NCBI RefSeq assembly: GCF_000513935.1
Contig: NZ_AZUY01000032.1
Span: forward strand, 11,973-58,311
DNA length: 46,339 bases
Direction of reading: 5' to 3'
From: Mesorhizobium sp. WSM3626
Lineage (GTDB): Bacteria > Pseudomonadota > Alphaproteobacteria > Rhizobiales > Rhizobiaceae
Shown: piece after piece, positions 1 to 8,939 of the stretch
Numbering within the stretch: position 1 is the first letter of the stretch
Layout of the letters: each line of letters opens with the position of its first letter
Program-made: the position numbers and the translations under genes
Notes under the pieces: generated by a model
What the model was told of the DNA's origin: nothing
Database searches by the model: none
Seen by the model: the letters and a program-made list of their open reading frames with translations, nothing else

Positions 1-524
1 GGAAGCGGCTGCACGGCATCGGTGTTGGTGTAGCGGTGGGTGGAATCGCAATACCAGGCCTTCAGCGCCAGCACCTCGCCGATCTCGTCGCGGACGAAGT
101 CGCGCGCGGCCTCCAGTGCCGGGTCGAAACGCTTCATGTGCCCGACCTGCAGCACCTTGCCGGAGCGCTTGACCGCCTCCGCCAGGGCCTCGCCTTCCTC
201 GATCGAAGTGCCGATCGGCTTTTCGCAGAGAACATGCTTGCCGGCATCGAGCGCCTTGATCGACATCGGCACGTGATAGGCATCCGACGTGGCGACGATG
301 ACCGCTTCCAGTTCGGGATCGGCGAGCATGGCGTCATAGTCGGCATACATCTTCTGCGGCTCATAGGTGGCACCCATGCGGGCGAGCAGATCGGGTGCCG
401 CGTCACAGATGGCGTGGAGGTCGGCATTGCCGGCCTTGACGCAGGATTCCAGATGCGCGAACTGCGCGATCGGGCCGCAGCCGAGCACACCGACCCTGAG
501 GCGTCTGTCCTGTTTCTTGATCAT
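1..524 (-). CDS. Gfo/Idh/MocA-family NAD(P)-dependent oxidoreductase, C-terminus cut by window edge
   Basis: The visible 174 residues are the N-terminal Rossmann half of a Gfo/Idh/MocA dehydrogenase, a family that oxidises or reduces sugars and cyclitols in the cytoplasm. The dinucleotide loop reads VGVLGCGPIAQ (about residues 11-21) and the nicotinamide-side EKP motif is at residues 101-103, followed by VGHMKRFDP, typical of the start of the substrate domain. The ATG at 524 lies 4 bases downstream of the stop of the TIM-barrel epimerase gene, so the two are probably translationally coupled. Epimerase plus Gfo/Idh is a common inositol- or sugar-type pair, but the substrate cannot be read from this. 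The frame runs off base 1, so the catalytic lysine/histidine region is only partly visible. Confidence 0.93.
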   Translation of the reverse strand, partial: MIKKQDRRLRVGVLGCGPIAQFAHLESCVKAGNADLHAICDAAPDLLARMGATYEPQKMYADYDAMLADPELEAVIVATSDAYHVPMSIKALDAGKHVLCEKPIGTSIEEGEALAEAVKRSGKVLQVGHMKRFDPALEAARDFVRDEIGEVLALKAWYCDSTHRYTNTDAVQPL

Positions 525-528
525 CGTC

Positions 529-1350
529 TCAGGCCCCGTAGCCGCGCATCGTCTGGCGGTTGGTCTTGACCGCACCGGCCGGATCGGCGGCCGCGGTGTC
601 GGATTCTTCTTCCAGCACCAGCCAGCCGTTGAAGTTCGGCGCGGTACCGGCGATCTCGATGACTTGCGGCGTGTCGCAAACACCTTTGCCCAGCATCGCC
701 CACCTGCCCTTGGCGTCGACGTCCTTGAGGTGGATGTAGCGGATGCGGTCGCGGTAGGTGGTGAGCGTATCGGCCATATCCTTGTGGCCGCGCAGGATGT
801 GACCGGTGTCCGGCACCCAGCCGACCAGATCGGCGTCGAGCAAGGCAAAGATCGCGTCGTAATCGGCGCGGTCGAACAGCAGCGTGTTGTGATGCGAACT
901 CGGATGCACCGCCACCTGGACACCGGCCTTGCGGCCGAGCTCGCCGGCCTTGTTGTACAGCTCGGCCGCGATTGCGAATTTGTCGTCGCGCGGCCCGTCG
1001 GAGACGACGGTCGCCGAGCCCATCGACACCAGCGCATCGGGAAAGTTTGCCACGAAATCGATCCAGCGCCTGGCAGTTTCGAGGTCGGCGCCGATCTCAT
1101 CCTTCAGCGTGAAGCCGCTCCTGGAGCCGAAGGCGAAGGAAACCAGCACCAGGCCGGACGACTTCAGCGCGGCGGCGAACTCGGCTGGCTTGCCGGCGTA
1201 GCGGCCGATCATGGTGTCGGTGATCTCGATGCCGGCGTAGCCGCCATCCGCGATCGCCTTCAACAGATCGTCGGGGCCACCGGTGAACCGGTCTCCCAGC
1301 ATTTCCCAGGTGAAGGTCTGGCAGCCGACTTTGAGGTCTTTCACGTTCAT
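529..1350 (-). CDS. Sugar phosphate isomerase/epimerase, xylose-isomerase-like TIM barrel
   Basis: A 273-residue protein of the AP-endonuclease-2/IolE-like TIM-barrel family, whose members isomerise or epimerise sugars or dehydrate inosose using a divalent metal. Metal and substrate segments follow the barrel order: GIEITDTMIG near residue 40, VAVHPSSHHNTL in the middle, VPDTGHILRGHKD, then IRYIHLKDVDAKGRW and a late LVLEEESD carrying the usual final glutamate. There is no signal peptide, so it is cytoplasmic. The start ATG at 1350 has AAGGA upstream. It sits 21 bases after the stop of a broken permease gene (1372-1505) and 4 bases before the Gfo/Idh gene, so it probably belonged to the operon of that lost transporter. 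Exact substrate unknown. Confidence 0.9.
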   Translation of the reverse strand: MNVKDLKVGCQTFTWEMLGDRFTGGPDDLLKAIADGGYAGIEITDTMIGRYAGKPAEFAAALKSSGLVLVSFAFGSRSGFTLKDEIGADLETARRWIDFVANFPDALVSMGSATVVSDGPRDDKFAIAAELYNKAGELGRKAGVQVAVHPSSHHNTLLFDRADYDAIFALLDADLVGWVPDTGHILRGHKDMADTLTTYRDRIRYIHLKDVDAKGRWAMLGKGVCDTPQVIEIAGTAPNFNGWLVLEEESDTAAADPAGAVKTNRQTMRGYGA

Positions 1351-1371
1351 CCTTTCATTCCTTGATTCCGC

Positions 1372-1505
1372 CTATTCCTTGAGGCCACCTTTCGTCGGGC
1401 TTTCGATGACGTGGCGCTGGAAGAACAGCACGAGCATGATCAGCGGAACGGGACGACGGCCGAGGCCGCGGCGATATCGCCCGCCAGCAGATAGGGTCCA
1501 ATGAT
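1372..1505 (-). pseudogene. 3' remnant of a CUT1 sugar ABC permease (MalG-like), frameshifted
   Basis: Read on the minus strand, this stretch encodes IIGPYLLAGDIAAASAV and then, after a one-base frame change near 1450, PVPLIMLVLFFQRHVIESPT and KGGLKE followed by TAG at 1374-1372. That is the conserved C-terminus of MalG-type permeases, including the FFQRH segment before the stop. It differs from the C-terminus of the intact permease just upstream (1558-2400), so it is the tail of another gene and not a duplicate of that one. Upstream of the isoleucines the frame meets a stop (TAG, 1508-1506), which marks the break. Interpretation: an older transporter operon feeding the epimerase and Gfo/Idh genes was cut off here. 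Confidence 0.75.
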
Positions 1506-1557
1506 CTATTGCAATACACGGGGGCCTGCTCCGTCAGTTCTCCTTGGGATGGACATC

Positions 1558-2400
1558 CTACTTGACCGAGCCCGCGGTCATGCCGGCGAGGAAGAACCTC
1601 TGGGCAACGAGGTAGATGAGCAAGAGCGGTAGCGAGCCGAGCACGCTCATCGCCATCATCTGGTTCCATTCGAAGGCGTGCTGTCCCATCAACAGCTGTA
1701 TGCCGATCGGGACGGTGCGCATGGACGTGGACTTCGTCAGCGTCAGCGCAAAGAGAAATTCGTTCCAGCATAACAGGAAGGTGTAGACCGACGTCGCCAC
1801 GATACCAGGCAGAGAAATCGGGACGATCACTCGCCAGAGCGCTGTCCAACTCGTGCCGCCGTCAACGGCGACGGCTTCATCGAGATCGCGTGGCAACGTG
1901 TTCAGGTACCCCGTCATCAGCAGGATCGCATAGGGCAACGTAAACACCAGGTAGGTCAGGATCAGCGCGACATAGGTGTCGAAGATGCCGTACGAAACGA
2001 CAAGCCCGAAGAAGGGGATCAAAAGTGTGATCGGCGGGATCGTCTGCGTGCTGATGATGAGCGTGTTCAGGCTGCCCTTGCCGCGGAAGTTGAAGCGGCT
2101 GAACCCGTAGGCCGCCAGCAAGGCGATCAGCACTGTCAGCACGGTCACCGCTCCCGCCACGAAGTAGCTGTTGAAGAAGAAGCGCAGCTTTACCGGGTCG
2201 CCCAGGATGGCTGCATACGCTTCCAGCGTGAAGGCCTTCGGCAAGATGGTTGGTGGCAGGGCAAAGATTTCGGTATTCGACTTGAACGAGCTGCTGAGCA
2301 TCCAGTAGATCGGGAAGGCTGCGAAGAACAGCCCTGCCGCAAGAGCAATATGCAGCGCGACGGTGATCAGTTTGTCTTTGCCAGAGTTCCGTTTCCTCAT
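1558..2400 (-). CDS. Carbohydrate ABC transporter permease, MalG/UgpE type (CUT1)
   Basis: A 280-residue inner-membrane permease. Hydrophobic segments are spread over the whole length, beginning with VALHIALAAGLFFAAFPIYW near residue 15-35. The cytoplasmic EAA loop that contacts the ATPase is AVAVDGGTSWTALWRVIVP, followed by PISLPG, and the C-terminus AQRFFLAGMTAGSVK is typical of MalG-like subunits. It begins 6 bases after the stop of the MalF-like gene (2407-3303), so the two permeases form one heterodimer with the binding protein (3424) and ATPase (4783) upstream. Imported substrate is probably a mono- or oligosaccharide or polyol; the aldolase and kinase at the head of the operon suggest one metabolised through a phosphorylated intermediate. 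Confidence 0.95.
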   Translation of the reverse strand: MRKRNSGKDKLITVALHIALAAGLFFAAFPIYWMLSSSFKSNTEIFALPPTILPKAFTLEAYAAILGDPVKLRFFFNSYFVAGAVTVLTVLIALLAAYGFSRFNFRGKGSLNTLIISTQTIPPITLLIPFFGLVVSYGIFDTYVALILTYLVFTLPYAILLMTGYLNTLPRDLDEAVAVDGGTSWTALWRVIVPISLPGIVATSVYTFLLCWNEFLFALTLTKSTSMRTVPIGIQLLMGQHAFEWNQMMAMSVLGSLPLLLIYLVAQRFFLAGMTAGSVK

Positions 2401-2406
2401 GGCGTC

Positions 2407-3303
2407 CTACCTAGCCCGCTGATAGCGAATATAGAACAGCGTCAGGCCGAGCGAGATCAGCAGGATGACCACAGCGCTCGCCGACGCCTGGGACAGGTTG
2501 TAGCTCGAAAACGCCAGCTTGTAGGTGTAAGTGCTGAGGACCTCGGTCGCGTAGATCGGACCGCCGCCCGTGGTTATCCAGATCAACGGGAAGACCTGCA
2601 TGGTCCAGATGAAGTCGAGCAGCGAGATGCTGATGATGATCGGCATCAGTTGCGGGATGGTGATGAAGATCAGCTTCTGGTAGGCCCTCGCCCCGTCGAT
2701 ATCGGCGGCCTCGTAGAAATCCTTGGGAATGCCTTGCAGGCCTGCGAGCAGGCTGACCATGAAAAGCGGGTAGCCCGCCCAGATATTGGCGAAAGTGACG
2801 GCGTGCAGCGCGGTCTCGGGTGAGGAAAACCACTCGATCTTGGAACCGATGATGCCCATCTGCATGAGAATGCTGTTCACGACACCGTTCGGCTCAAGCA
2901 AGAGACGCCAGATCACGGCGATGATCACAGCAGTGAACAGCCAAGGCAGGATGTAGAGCACGCGCAGCACATTGCGCAGCGTCGGATTGATGCGGTCGCT
3001 GTTCAGCATGAGTGCGAAGATCATGCCGATGGTCATATGGAAAACGACACTCATGCATGTGAAATAGAGCGTATGCCACAGCGAAGCCCAGAACACGGGA
3101 TCGTCAAAGATCGCCTGGTAGTGCTTTAGCCCGGCAAAGGATGGATCACGACGCAGTACCGCGCTGTTCTGAAAGGAATAGGCAATCACCGTGACCATCG
3201 GCAACAGCATCAGGAGCCCGACTATGAGCAGCGAGGGCGACAGATAGAGATAGGGCGCCACAGCTCGTTTGAGCTTGTGATGGGAGCGCTTCTGCCGGGT
3301 CAT
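2407..3303 (-). CDS. Carbohydrate ABC transporter permease, MalF/UgpA type (CUT1)
   Basis: A 298-residue membrane permease: a short basic N-terminus (MTRQKRSHHKLKRAVAPY) leads into the first helix LYLSPSLLIVGLLMLLPMVT, and further helices follow. The EAA loop reads EAADIDGARAYQKLIFITIP then QLMP. The ATG at 3303 is preferred because GAGG lies 8 bases upstream; the frame is open to 3345 but no ribosome site precedes that upstream start. It lies between the binding protein and the MalG-like subunit and would pair with the latter. A strong stem-loop (3364-3391) separates it from the binding-protein gene, which may lower its expression relative to that gene. Confidence 0.94.
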   Translation of the reverse strand: MTRQKRSHHKLKRAVAPYLYLSPSLLIVGLLMLLPMVTVIAYSFQNSAVLRRDPSFAGLKHYQAIFDDPVFWASLWHTLYFTCMSVVFHMTIGMIFALMLNSDRINPTLRNVLRVLYILPWLFTAVIIAVIWRLLLEPNGVVNSILMQMGIIGSKIEWFSSPETALHAVTFANIWAGYPLFMVSLLAGLQGIPKDFYEAADIDGARAYQKLIFITIPQLMPIIISISLLDFIWTMQVFPLIWITTGGGPIYATEVLSTYTYKLAFSSYNLSQASASAVVILLISLGLTLFYIRYQRAR

Positions 3304-3363
3304 GGTGGCAACCTCGCGACAAGAGAAAAGAGCTTCAAATACCATTCAGGTTCGTCATTTGCC

Positions 3364-3391
3364 GGCTGGCCCGCCTAATGGCAGGCCAACC
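3364..3391 (-). other. Intercistronic stem-loop between binding-protein and permease genes
   Basis: On the minus-strand transcript GGTTGGCCTGCC and GGCGGGCCAGCC pair over 12 positions (two G-U) around a four-base ATTA loop. No U-run follows, so it is better explained as an RNA-stabilising or partial-termination element behind the binding-protein gene than as a full terminator. Confidence 0.6.
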
Positions 3392-3423
3392 GATAAGTGG
3401 GCGGCGAGAGCGGAGCACGCCGA

Positions 3424-4671
3424 TCAGAATTTCGCCATCCAGCCCTTTTGCGCGGCAGCGGCCGCCTCTTCCGGCTTTTGCTCACCGGCAAGCATCTTTT
3501 GAGCCTGCACGTCGAACTGGGTCATCAGATCTTCAGCCACCGGCAGGCCCGTGAACTCGTTGGCGAGATAGCCGGTCTTGAAGATCTCGAAAGCCTTGCC
3601 GAACGCCTTGTCGGACGTCACGAAGTCAGGCTTGGCGTTGACGTTGCCCGGGAAGGCGTTTGCAAGCGAAACGAGCTTGGCGTTCACCTTTTCGCTCATC
3701 AAATACTGGACGAGTTTCCAGGCCTCCTCCTGATGTTTCGAGGCCGCGGAGATACCGATGCCCCAGGAGGCATAGGGAAGGCCGCGCTTTCCGGTATAGT
3801 TTTCCACGACCGGGACCGGGATGAGGTCGAAGTTCAGCTTGGGATTGCGCTTGCGGATAAGGTTCACATGCGCGAGCGAGTCGATCATCATCCCGACGCG
3901 GTCGTTGACGAATTCCTCGACCTTTTCCTGCTCGGTCTTGGTGGCGATGCCGGGCGAGATGGTGCCGGCGTCGTTGAGTGATTTGACGAAGGTGAGCATA
4001 TCCACCACCGGTTTGCCCTCGAGGTCGGGCTTGCCGTTCGCCATCATCGATTGACCCGAAGCCCAGACCCACGACATCATGTCGTTCTGGACACCGGACG
4101 GCGTTTGCAGCGACAGGGGCAGCACCCAGCCGTACTGGTTCTTGTCGGCGTGCGTCATCTTCTTGGCGGCTTCGAGAAATTCCGCGCGGGTCGACGGCAG
4201 CTTGGTCACGCCTGCCTGGGCGGCGAGGTCCAAATTCACGAAGACCGGATAGACGAACGAAGCGACCGGGAACATCACCGCCTTGCCGTCCACCTTGATG
4301 ATATCCGCGACCTGGCTCTTGTCGAAGCCGCTTGCGTCCATCATCGGGTTCATGTCAGCCAGCGCGTTCTGCGCGTTCAGATTGTTTACCCAGGCGCCGT
4401 CGAGGCCGACGACGTCGCTGAGCGTTCCGGTTGCCGCACCAACCGAGATCTGGTCTCGCGTGGTCGCGTAGGGGCCGCTGACCAGCGTCACCTTGATTCC
4501 GGGGTTCGCGGCCTCGAAGTCATCCATGATCGCCCTGAGCGAGCCAGCCGGCAATTCGGGCTCCCACCATTGGGTGAATTCCAGCGTCGTGTCGGCCATG
4601 GCGCCGGTTGCGCCAAGCAACCATGCGGTCGCGGCTATTTTCAGCATCGCAGGTTTTATACGGAACGTCAT
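3424..4671 (-). CDS. Sugar ABC transporter substrate-binding protein (CUT1, family 1 SBP)
   Basis: A periplasmic binding protein of 415 residues. Signal peptide: basic MTFRIKPAMLK, hydrophobic core IAATAWLLGATGA and a probable cleavage after MADT-type residues (about 22-24). The mature start TLEFTQWWEPELPAGSL and the later internal sections (LVSGPYATTRDQISVGAATG, MFPVASFVYPVFVNLDLA) fit the extracellular sugar-binding family 1. The ATG at 4671 is chosen because a very strong AAGGAGGAG lies 5 bases upstream; the frame stays open to 4704 without a second site. It is the likely specificity determinant for the permeases at 1558 and 2407, energised by the ATPase at 4783. Substrate is not readable from sequence. 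Confidence 0.94.
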   Translation of the reverse strand: MTFRIKPAMLKIAATAWLLGATGAMADTTLEFTQWWEPELPAGSLRAIMDDFEAANPGIKVTLVSGPYATTRDQISVGAATGTLSDVVGLDGAWVNNLNAQNALADMNPMMDASGFDKSQVADIIKVDGKAVMFPVASFVYPVFVNLDLAAQAGVTKLPSTRAEFLEAAKKMTHADKNQYGWVLPLSLQTPSGVQNDMMSWVWASGQSMMANGKPDLEGKPVVDMLTFVKSLNDAGTISPGIATKTEQEKVEEFVNDRVGMMIDSLAHVNLIRKRNPKLNFDLIPVPVVENYTGKRGLPYASWGIGISAASKHQEEAWKLVQYLMSEKVNAKLVSLANAFPGNVNAKPDFVTSDKAFGKAFEIFKTGYLANEFTGLPVAEDLMTQFDVQAQKMLAGEQKPEEAAAAAQKGWMAKF

Positions 4672-4782
4672 ATTCTCCTCCTTCTCTGGGGATCGACCGC
4701 ACAATGCTGCCGATCGTCTGGTTATTCAGAAGTCTTCTTACGCAGACGCCTCGCCCTCGCCTGCGGGCCTTGCCACGGATCT

Positions 4783-5928
<1,146 letters not shown>

Positions 5929-6004
5929 CTTCCTCCCTCCACAAGTCTAATTCACCGCTTTTTAATTCTCCTCGGCTTATGTTCACCTGCGAAATACTGC
6001 GATT

Positions 6005-6955
6005 TCAGGTTCCAGTATCGAGCTGCGCATATTTCAGTTCGACTGCCGACGGCGCGTTCGCCGATGCCAGGAATTCCATGACCTGATCGTCGGTCGGAAG
6101 CGCCTCGCGCCCGCCCCGCCCCGTTATCGAAAGGGCCGCCGCCGCGGCCGCGAATGCGACCCGGCGTGCGGTGTCGGCCCCGCGCTCCAATGCAAGGGCA
6201 TAGGCGCCATGAAAGCAGTCACCGGCGCCGGTCGAATCGACGACGGCGACCCGATGCGGAGGCAGGTGCCAGAGCCCTGTCTCGTCGCGTCCGCGATAAT
6301 AGACGCCCCTGCCGCCATCCGTCAGAACCACGGCGGACCGCGACGGCAACCATAAGGCATCGAGAATCTCGGCGGGCGATCGGCACTCCGTGAAAGCCCG
6401 CGCAAAGCCGAGGGGAAGAATGAGATGGTCGCATAGCGCGATCAGTCTCTCGGTGGCTGGGCCGCTGCTCCATTCGATATCGCCGAGGATCGCAAGGCCG
6501 AGATCGCGAGCCCGAACCACGACATCCAGCGTCCGGATCGCGTAACTATCGACGATCAGGACTGTCGCGCGGCTGAGGACCTCGTCCGGAAAGTCCGGCG
6601 CGGTGCCCAGCATCGCTTCGTCGTCATACGCGATGAACCGCTCCCCATCCGACCCGACGGTGATCCGCGAGCGCACCGGGCGTGCGTGCGGGTGGCGCGG
6701 CGCAAATGCAGTTTCAACGCCGCTCGCAACGAGATCGCACAGCACGGCGTCGTCCGCGGCGCTACCCAGCCATCCGATGAACCCGGCGGTTCCGCCGAGC
6801 CGCGCGACGGCGGCAAGGGCCGTCGCGACGTTTCCGCCGAAAGCTCGGGCGCTTTGCAGAACCTTCCCCTTGCCCGCCGACAACGGCTGATCGACATAGA
6901 CGATGTCGTCGATCGCAATAGCTCCGAAGCCGAGGATTGAAGGGACGGTGGGCAT
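6005..6955 (-). CDS. PfkB-family carbohydrate kinase
   Basis: A 316-residue ribokinase-like enzyme that would phosphorylate a sugar with ATP in the cytoplasm. N-terminal substrate-side motif: AFGGNVATALAAVARLGG (about residues 37-54); C-terminal catalytic motif DSTGAGDCFHGAYAL, with the anion-hole GAGD at 243-246 holding the base aspartate. It starts 3 bases after the stop of the aldolase gene (6959-7759), a spacing that makes a kinase-aldolase pair: ATP-dependent phosphorylation followed by cleavage to triose units is the simplest reading. The divergent DeoR regulator, a family that often senses phosphorylated sugars, fits this. Exact sugar unknown. Confidence 0.93.
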   Translation of the reverse strand: MPTVPSILGFGAIAIDDIVYVDQPLSAGKGKVLQSARAFGGNVATALAAVARLGGTAGFIGWLGSAADDAVLCDLVASGVETAFAPRHPHARPVRSRITVGSDGERFIAYDDEAMLGTAPDFPDEVLSRATVLIVDSYAIRTLDVVVRARDLGLAILGDIEWSSGPATERLIALCDHLILPLGFARAFTECRSPAEILDALWLPSRSAVVLTDGGRGVYYRGRDETGLWHLPPHRVAVVDSTGAGDCFHGAYALALERGADTARRVAFAAAAAALSITGRGGREALPTDDQVMEFLASANAPSAVELKYAQLDTGT

Positions 6956-6958
6956 CGT

Positions 6959-7759
6959 TCAGGCACCTGCCTTCGCCAGGGCGTCTTGCGCCGAAAGGCC
7001 GTCATGGATGACGCTCCGAAAGGCAATCGCTGCCTTCTCCGGATCGCCATGCCCCCAGAGATTGCGGCCCACCACGGCACCGCGCGCGCCGGCACGGATG
7101 GCGTCCGCCGTCTGCTGAAGGGCGCCGAGCAGTGTATCGGTCTTCGGGCCACCCGCGATCACAACCGGCACCGGGCAGGTCCGAACGGTCTCTCGGAACG
7201 ACTCGAAATCGCCCGTGTAGCCGATCTTGATCACGTCGACGCCGGACTCGTAGCCGATGCGCGCCGCATAGGCGATCTCGTCGGGGGTGAAGACGATTTT
7301 TGCGCCGTCGGTGAAATCGCGAGGGTAGATATGCGCGACTACCGGCATGCCGTATCGGGCCGCCGCATTCACCGAATCGGTCAGCCAGCGTATGTATTTG
7401 CCCTCGGTCGCGCCGCGTACCGGAATGGCCACGGCCAACGCATCGGCGCCAGCGCGCACCGCATCCTCGGGCGTTGCAATCAGCTCACTGATGCGATCGT
7501 CCGGGGTGAAGCAGCCGGCCTGGATCACCAGGGAAGCCTTGCCCGCGTATTGCGGCCACAGGTGGCGCGCGGTGCCAGGCTGGATGCTGACGTAGTCGGG
7601 TTTGCCCACCATGACGCGAGCAAGCGCGCCCGGCAGATCGGCAAGACCTCCTTTGCGCACGTCGCCATAGCCGACAAAGTGGTCGACCGCGCCGCCAAAA
7701 AGGTTTCCCGATGGATGCGAGAAGAGGCGCGCAAGGCGCACTTTGGTTCCTAGGCTCAT
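6959..7759 (-). CDS. Class I aldolase, DeoC/LacD/FbaB-type TIM barrel
   Basis: A 266-residue class I (Schiff-base) aldolase of the DeoC/FbaB/LacD/LsrF superfamily. The putative Schiff-base lysine is K178 in SGVDVIKIGYTG, and the phosphate-binding end of the barrel shows VVIAGGPK and later GARGAVVGRNLWG. The start MSLGTKVRLARLF at 7759 is chosen because homologous sequence begins there; the frame is open 76 codons further upstream but that stretch is the regulatory region shared with the DeoR gene and contains the palindrome at 7835-7850. No strong ribosome site is visible. As first gene of the minus-strand operon, it would cleave the phosphorylated product of the kinase that follows it. Confidence 0.9.
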   Translation of the reverse strand: MSLGTKVRLARLFSHPSGNLFGGAVDHFVGYGDVRKGGLADLPGALARVMVGKPDYVSIQPGTARHLWPQYAGKASLVIQAGCFTPDDRISELIATPEDAVRAGADALAVAIPVRGATEGKYIRWLTDSVNAAARYGMPVVAHIYPRDFTDGAKIVFTPDEIAYAARIGYESGVDVIKIGYTGDFESFRETVRTCPVPVVIAGGPKTDTLLGALQQTADAIRAGARGAVVGRNLWGHGDPEKAAIAFRSVIHDGLSAQDALAKAGA

Positions 7760-7834
7760 GAGTGCAAAATGTCCCAATCGGTTGGTTTCAAAATCCTGAA
7801 ACAGTGTTTGCGAAAGAAACGATAAATGCAATCT

Positions 7835-7850
7835 TTCGAAAGCTTTCGAA
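7835..7850. promoter_or_regulatory. Probable DeoR operator, 16-bp perfect palindrome
   Basis: TTCGAAAGCTTTCGAA is a perfect palindrome in the 161-base divergent gap between the aldolase and DeoR genes. The half-site CGAAAG recurs at 7811-7816 in the same gap, giving spaced copies as expected for DeoR-type repressors. A -10-like TAAGAT (7866-7871) sits 17 bases after CTTTCG (7843-7848), so the palindrome would overlap the -35 of the deoR-side promoter. Which protein binds is inference. Confidence 0.65.
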
Positions 7851-7920
7851 TTTGCGTATTTTTGGTAAGATGAGCCGAGGCCAGGGCGGTTGCTCGGTGC
7901 ATGGAGGCGAGGACAGGGCA

Positions 7921-8682
7921 ATGTTGTCAGAGCAGAGACGCCAATCGATCCTGAGCGAGGTGCAACGCAGCGGACAGGTTCGCACAAAGGACTTGTCCGA
8001 CGATTTTGGCGTGTCGGAAGTCACGGTGCGTTCCGACCTCGAGATACTGGACCACAAGGGACTACTGACCAAGACCCGTGGAGGGGCCGTGACCCGGACC
8101 ACGGATTCGACCACAGCCGCGTTCGCCAGGCGGATGCAAACGAACCTCGATGCGAAGAAACGCATCGCCCGGGCAGCGGTAGAGCTGTTCGAGGACAACC
8201 AATCGGTCATCTTCGACGGCGGCTCGACATTGATGCAGGTTGCCATGCAGTTACCGCCGCTCAACAACGTCGTGGTCGCGGCCACGGCGATGAATATCGT
8301 GCAGCATCTGATGCATCGGCCCGGGCTCGACGTGCACATGATCGGTGGCCGGGTCTATCCAGACACGGTGAGCACGCTGATTACCGATGCCGACACGGCT
8401 CTCGGCGGCTTGGTGGCGCATCAGGTCTTTGTTGGCGCGCACGCGATCGACTCGTCACTGGATGTGGTCGACGTGAACGAAGACATGGCGCGAACGAAGC
8501 GAAACCTGGTGCGCATGGCCCGGCGCGTTGTCCTCCTTGCGGATTCGAGCAAATGGGGCGTCAGCGGGACCTCCAAGGCATTTTCGCTGTCGAGCGTCCA
8601 TGTGGTGATCACCGACGATGCCCTGCCCGGTCCAATACGCGGCCAGCTGGATAAAATCGGGGCCAAGGTGATCTATGCCTGA
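7921..8682 (+). CDS. DeoR-family transcriptional regulator
   Basis: A 253-residue sugar-responsive repressor. The N-terminal winged helix is classic DeoR: MLSEQRRQSILSEVQRSGQV, then TKDLSDDFGVSEVTVRSDLE (recognition helix) and a wing ending LLTKTRGGAV near residue 57. The remainder is the DeoR sensor domain, related to sugar-phosphate isomerases, with FDGGSTLMQVA, MIGGRVYPDT and VVLLADSSKWG, the last near the effector pocket. ATG 7921 is preferred over upstream in-frame starts because the HTH begins there and GAGG is 8 bases upstream. It is divergent from the aldolase-kinase-ABC operon and probably represses it until a phosphorylated sugar accumulates. Confidence 0.92.
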   Translation: MLSEQRRQSILSEVQRSGQVRTKDLSDDFGVSEVTVRSDLEILDHKGLLTKTRGGAVTRTTDSTTAAFARRMQTNLDAKKRIARAAVELFEDNQSVIFDGGSTLMQVAMQLPPLNNVVVAATAMNIVQHLMHRPGLDVHMIGGRVYPDTVSTLITDADTALGGLVAHQVFVGAHAIDSSLDVVDVNEDMARTKRNLVRMARRVVLLADSSKWGVSGTSKAFSLSSVHVVITDDALPGPIRGQLDKIGAKVIYA

Positions 8683-8686
8683 ACCC

Positions 8687-8708
8687 GTTGCGGTCTCCTG
8701 GCCGCAAC
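8687..8708 (+). terminator. Weak terminator-like hairpin after the DeoR gene
   Basis: GTTGCGG and CCGCAAC form a perfect 7-bp stem with an 8-base loop five bases after the DeoR stop codon. No T-run follows, so factor-independent termination is not assured. Confidence 0.35.
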
Positions 8709-8844
8709 CCAAAGACCCGTTGACCCACGGATTCGCATCGGCCGCCAGCCGTTTTTTCCTGTCTGTCATTTTCTCCTCTCAAGGCTGGCAGCCTCCCGAT
8801 GTCGCCAGCCATTTCCGCATGTTCTATAAAAATTTTACGCGCGT

Positions 8845-8861
8845 CAATATTTAAAATGTTG
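8845..8861. promoter_or_regulatory. Near-perfect palindrome in AT-rich gap before the Gfo/Idh gene
   Basis: CAATATTTAAAATGTTG pairs at 7 of 8 positions about a central A. It lies in an unusually AT-rich stretch (about 8820-8875) in the 257-base gap between the DeoR gene and the Gfo/Idh gene at 8940, where the promoter of the latter is expected. GCGAT repeats flank the following TTTTGAAA (8866-8881). Neither the bound regulator nor a clear -35/-10 pair could be assigned. Confidence 0.4.
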
Positions 8862-8939
8862 TATAGCGATTTTGAAAGCGATCCGGCACCATTGCGACGG
8901 ATCGGGTAGCGGGACCGTATTGGGAGGGTACGACAGAAA

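Noticed and set aside
1355..1849. A 164-codon minus-strand frame spanning the permease remnant and the end of the next permease
   Set aside because: It is out of frame with both permease sequences and shows no motif; the remnant reads in two other frames.
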